A stretch of DNA of 51,981 nucleotides from NCBI GenBank assembly GCA_028284635.1, contig JANQRJ010000065.1, positions 1-51,981 on the forward strand, in the 5' to 3' direction. The stretch's first letter is position 1. Each line of letters begins with the position of its first letter. Position numbers and translations under genes: made by a program. Shown here one piece after another: positions 51,969 to 51,981 of this stretch. The notes below the pieces were generated by a model, which did no database searches, was not told the DNA's origin, and worked only from the letters and a program-made list of their open reading frames with translations. This stretch comes from Pelagicoccus sp. Lineage in GTDB: Bacteria; Verrucomicrobiota; Verrucomicrobiia; Opitutales; Opitutaceae.

Positions 51969-51981
51969 CTCTGAAAATGCG

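Noticed and set aside
1-51981. GGATAC as a possible over-represented chromosomal motif
   Set aside because: The rough number of sites noticed is about what chance predicts for a 6-mer in 52 kb on both strands.
1-51981. CRISPR array, transposase or prophage
   Set aside because: No regular spacer-repeat arrangement and no transposase, integrase or phage structural gene was found.

Overview
The window looks like the chromosome of a flagellated, free-living member of Verrucomicrobiota, most likely class Opitutia (Puniceicoccales/Pelagicoccus-like). The grounds are the protein flavour of the housekeeping genes, a C-terminal VPDSG/PEP-type sorting signal (38664-39474), GC-rich codon use, poor Shine-Dalgarno signals and many long intergenic hairpins. 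This placement is inference, because no rRNA gene is present. No tRNA, rRNA, CRISPR array, transposase or prophage was recognised.

Layout. 1-2048: an unexplained hairpin-rich stretch, a small ORF, and an HDOD plus Hpt signalling pair. 2296-5879: a P1B-4 metal-efflux ATPase behind a Fur-family-like operator, then an AAA ATPase preceded by its own palindromic repeats. 6006-8835: anaerobic ribonucleotide reductase (nrdD, nrdG) behind tandem NrdR boxes. 8959-14800: an exported cyclophilin and large-type purL. 15029-16629: a tripartite hipB-hipS-hipT toxin-antitoxin operon with an operator. 16733-20204: two rhomboid proteases flanking a DUF4143-type ATPase with its own palindromic repeats. 20284-21676: a BNR-repeat protein coupled to a MoaD/ThiS-like protein. 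21911-25906: flagellar fliD, a lipoprotein, flgM, fliS and a FliT-like gene, with sigma-28-like promoters. 25920-32941: pseudaminic acid genes pseC-pseG on the plus strand and pseI, pseB on the minus strand, around a PaaX-like regulator bracketed by 40-bp palindromes and a GH63-like hydrolase. 33153-36587: an NtrC-type sigma-54 activator, cheX and a REC-pseudoREC-STAS protein. 36725-41082: an SRPBCC protein, a membrane protein, gmk, a frameshifted sorting-signal protein and a sugar O-methyltransferase. 41443-47440: an M48 protease with LemA, an ECF sigma/anti-sigma pair, a glutamine amidotransferase and a MurA-family enzyme. 47908-51770: panB-panC-coaX-panD and an exported protein.

How the genes fit together. 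The flagellar cap and chaperones, the anti-sigma factor FlgM, the pse genes (sugar for flagellin or surface glycans), the NtrC regulator and the chemotaxis phosphatase form a motility neighbourhood. Three TAAA-N15-xCCG(A/T)T-like promoters support a shared FliA regulon. pseF and pseH are not in the window.

The most unusual material is non-coding. (a) A family of 40-48 bp near-perfect palindromes shares a CAAYGTTG axis. (b) Each of two AAA-type ATPases has its own iterated palindrome at its start codon. (c) Large REP-like hairpins, including two 144-bp copies between convergent genes, sometimes supply the stop codons. (d) A pyrimidine-rich element of about 30 nt lies immediately 5' of three operon-internal start codons where a Shine-Dalgarno sequence would be expected.
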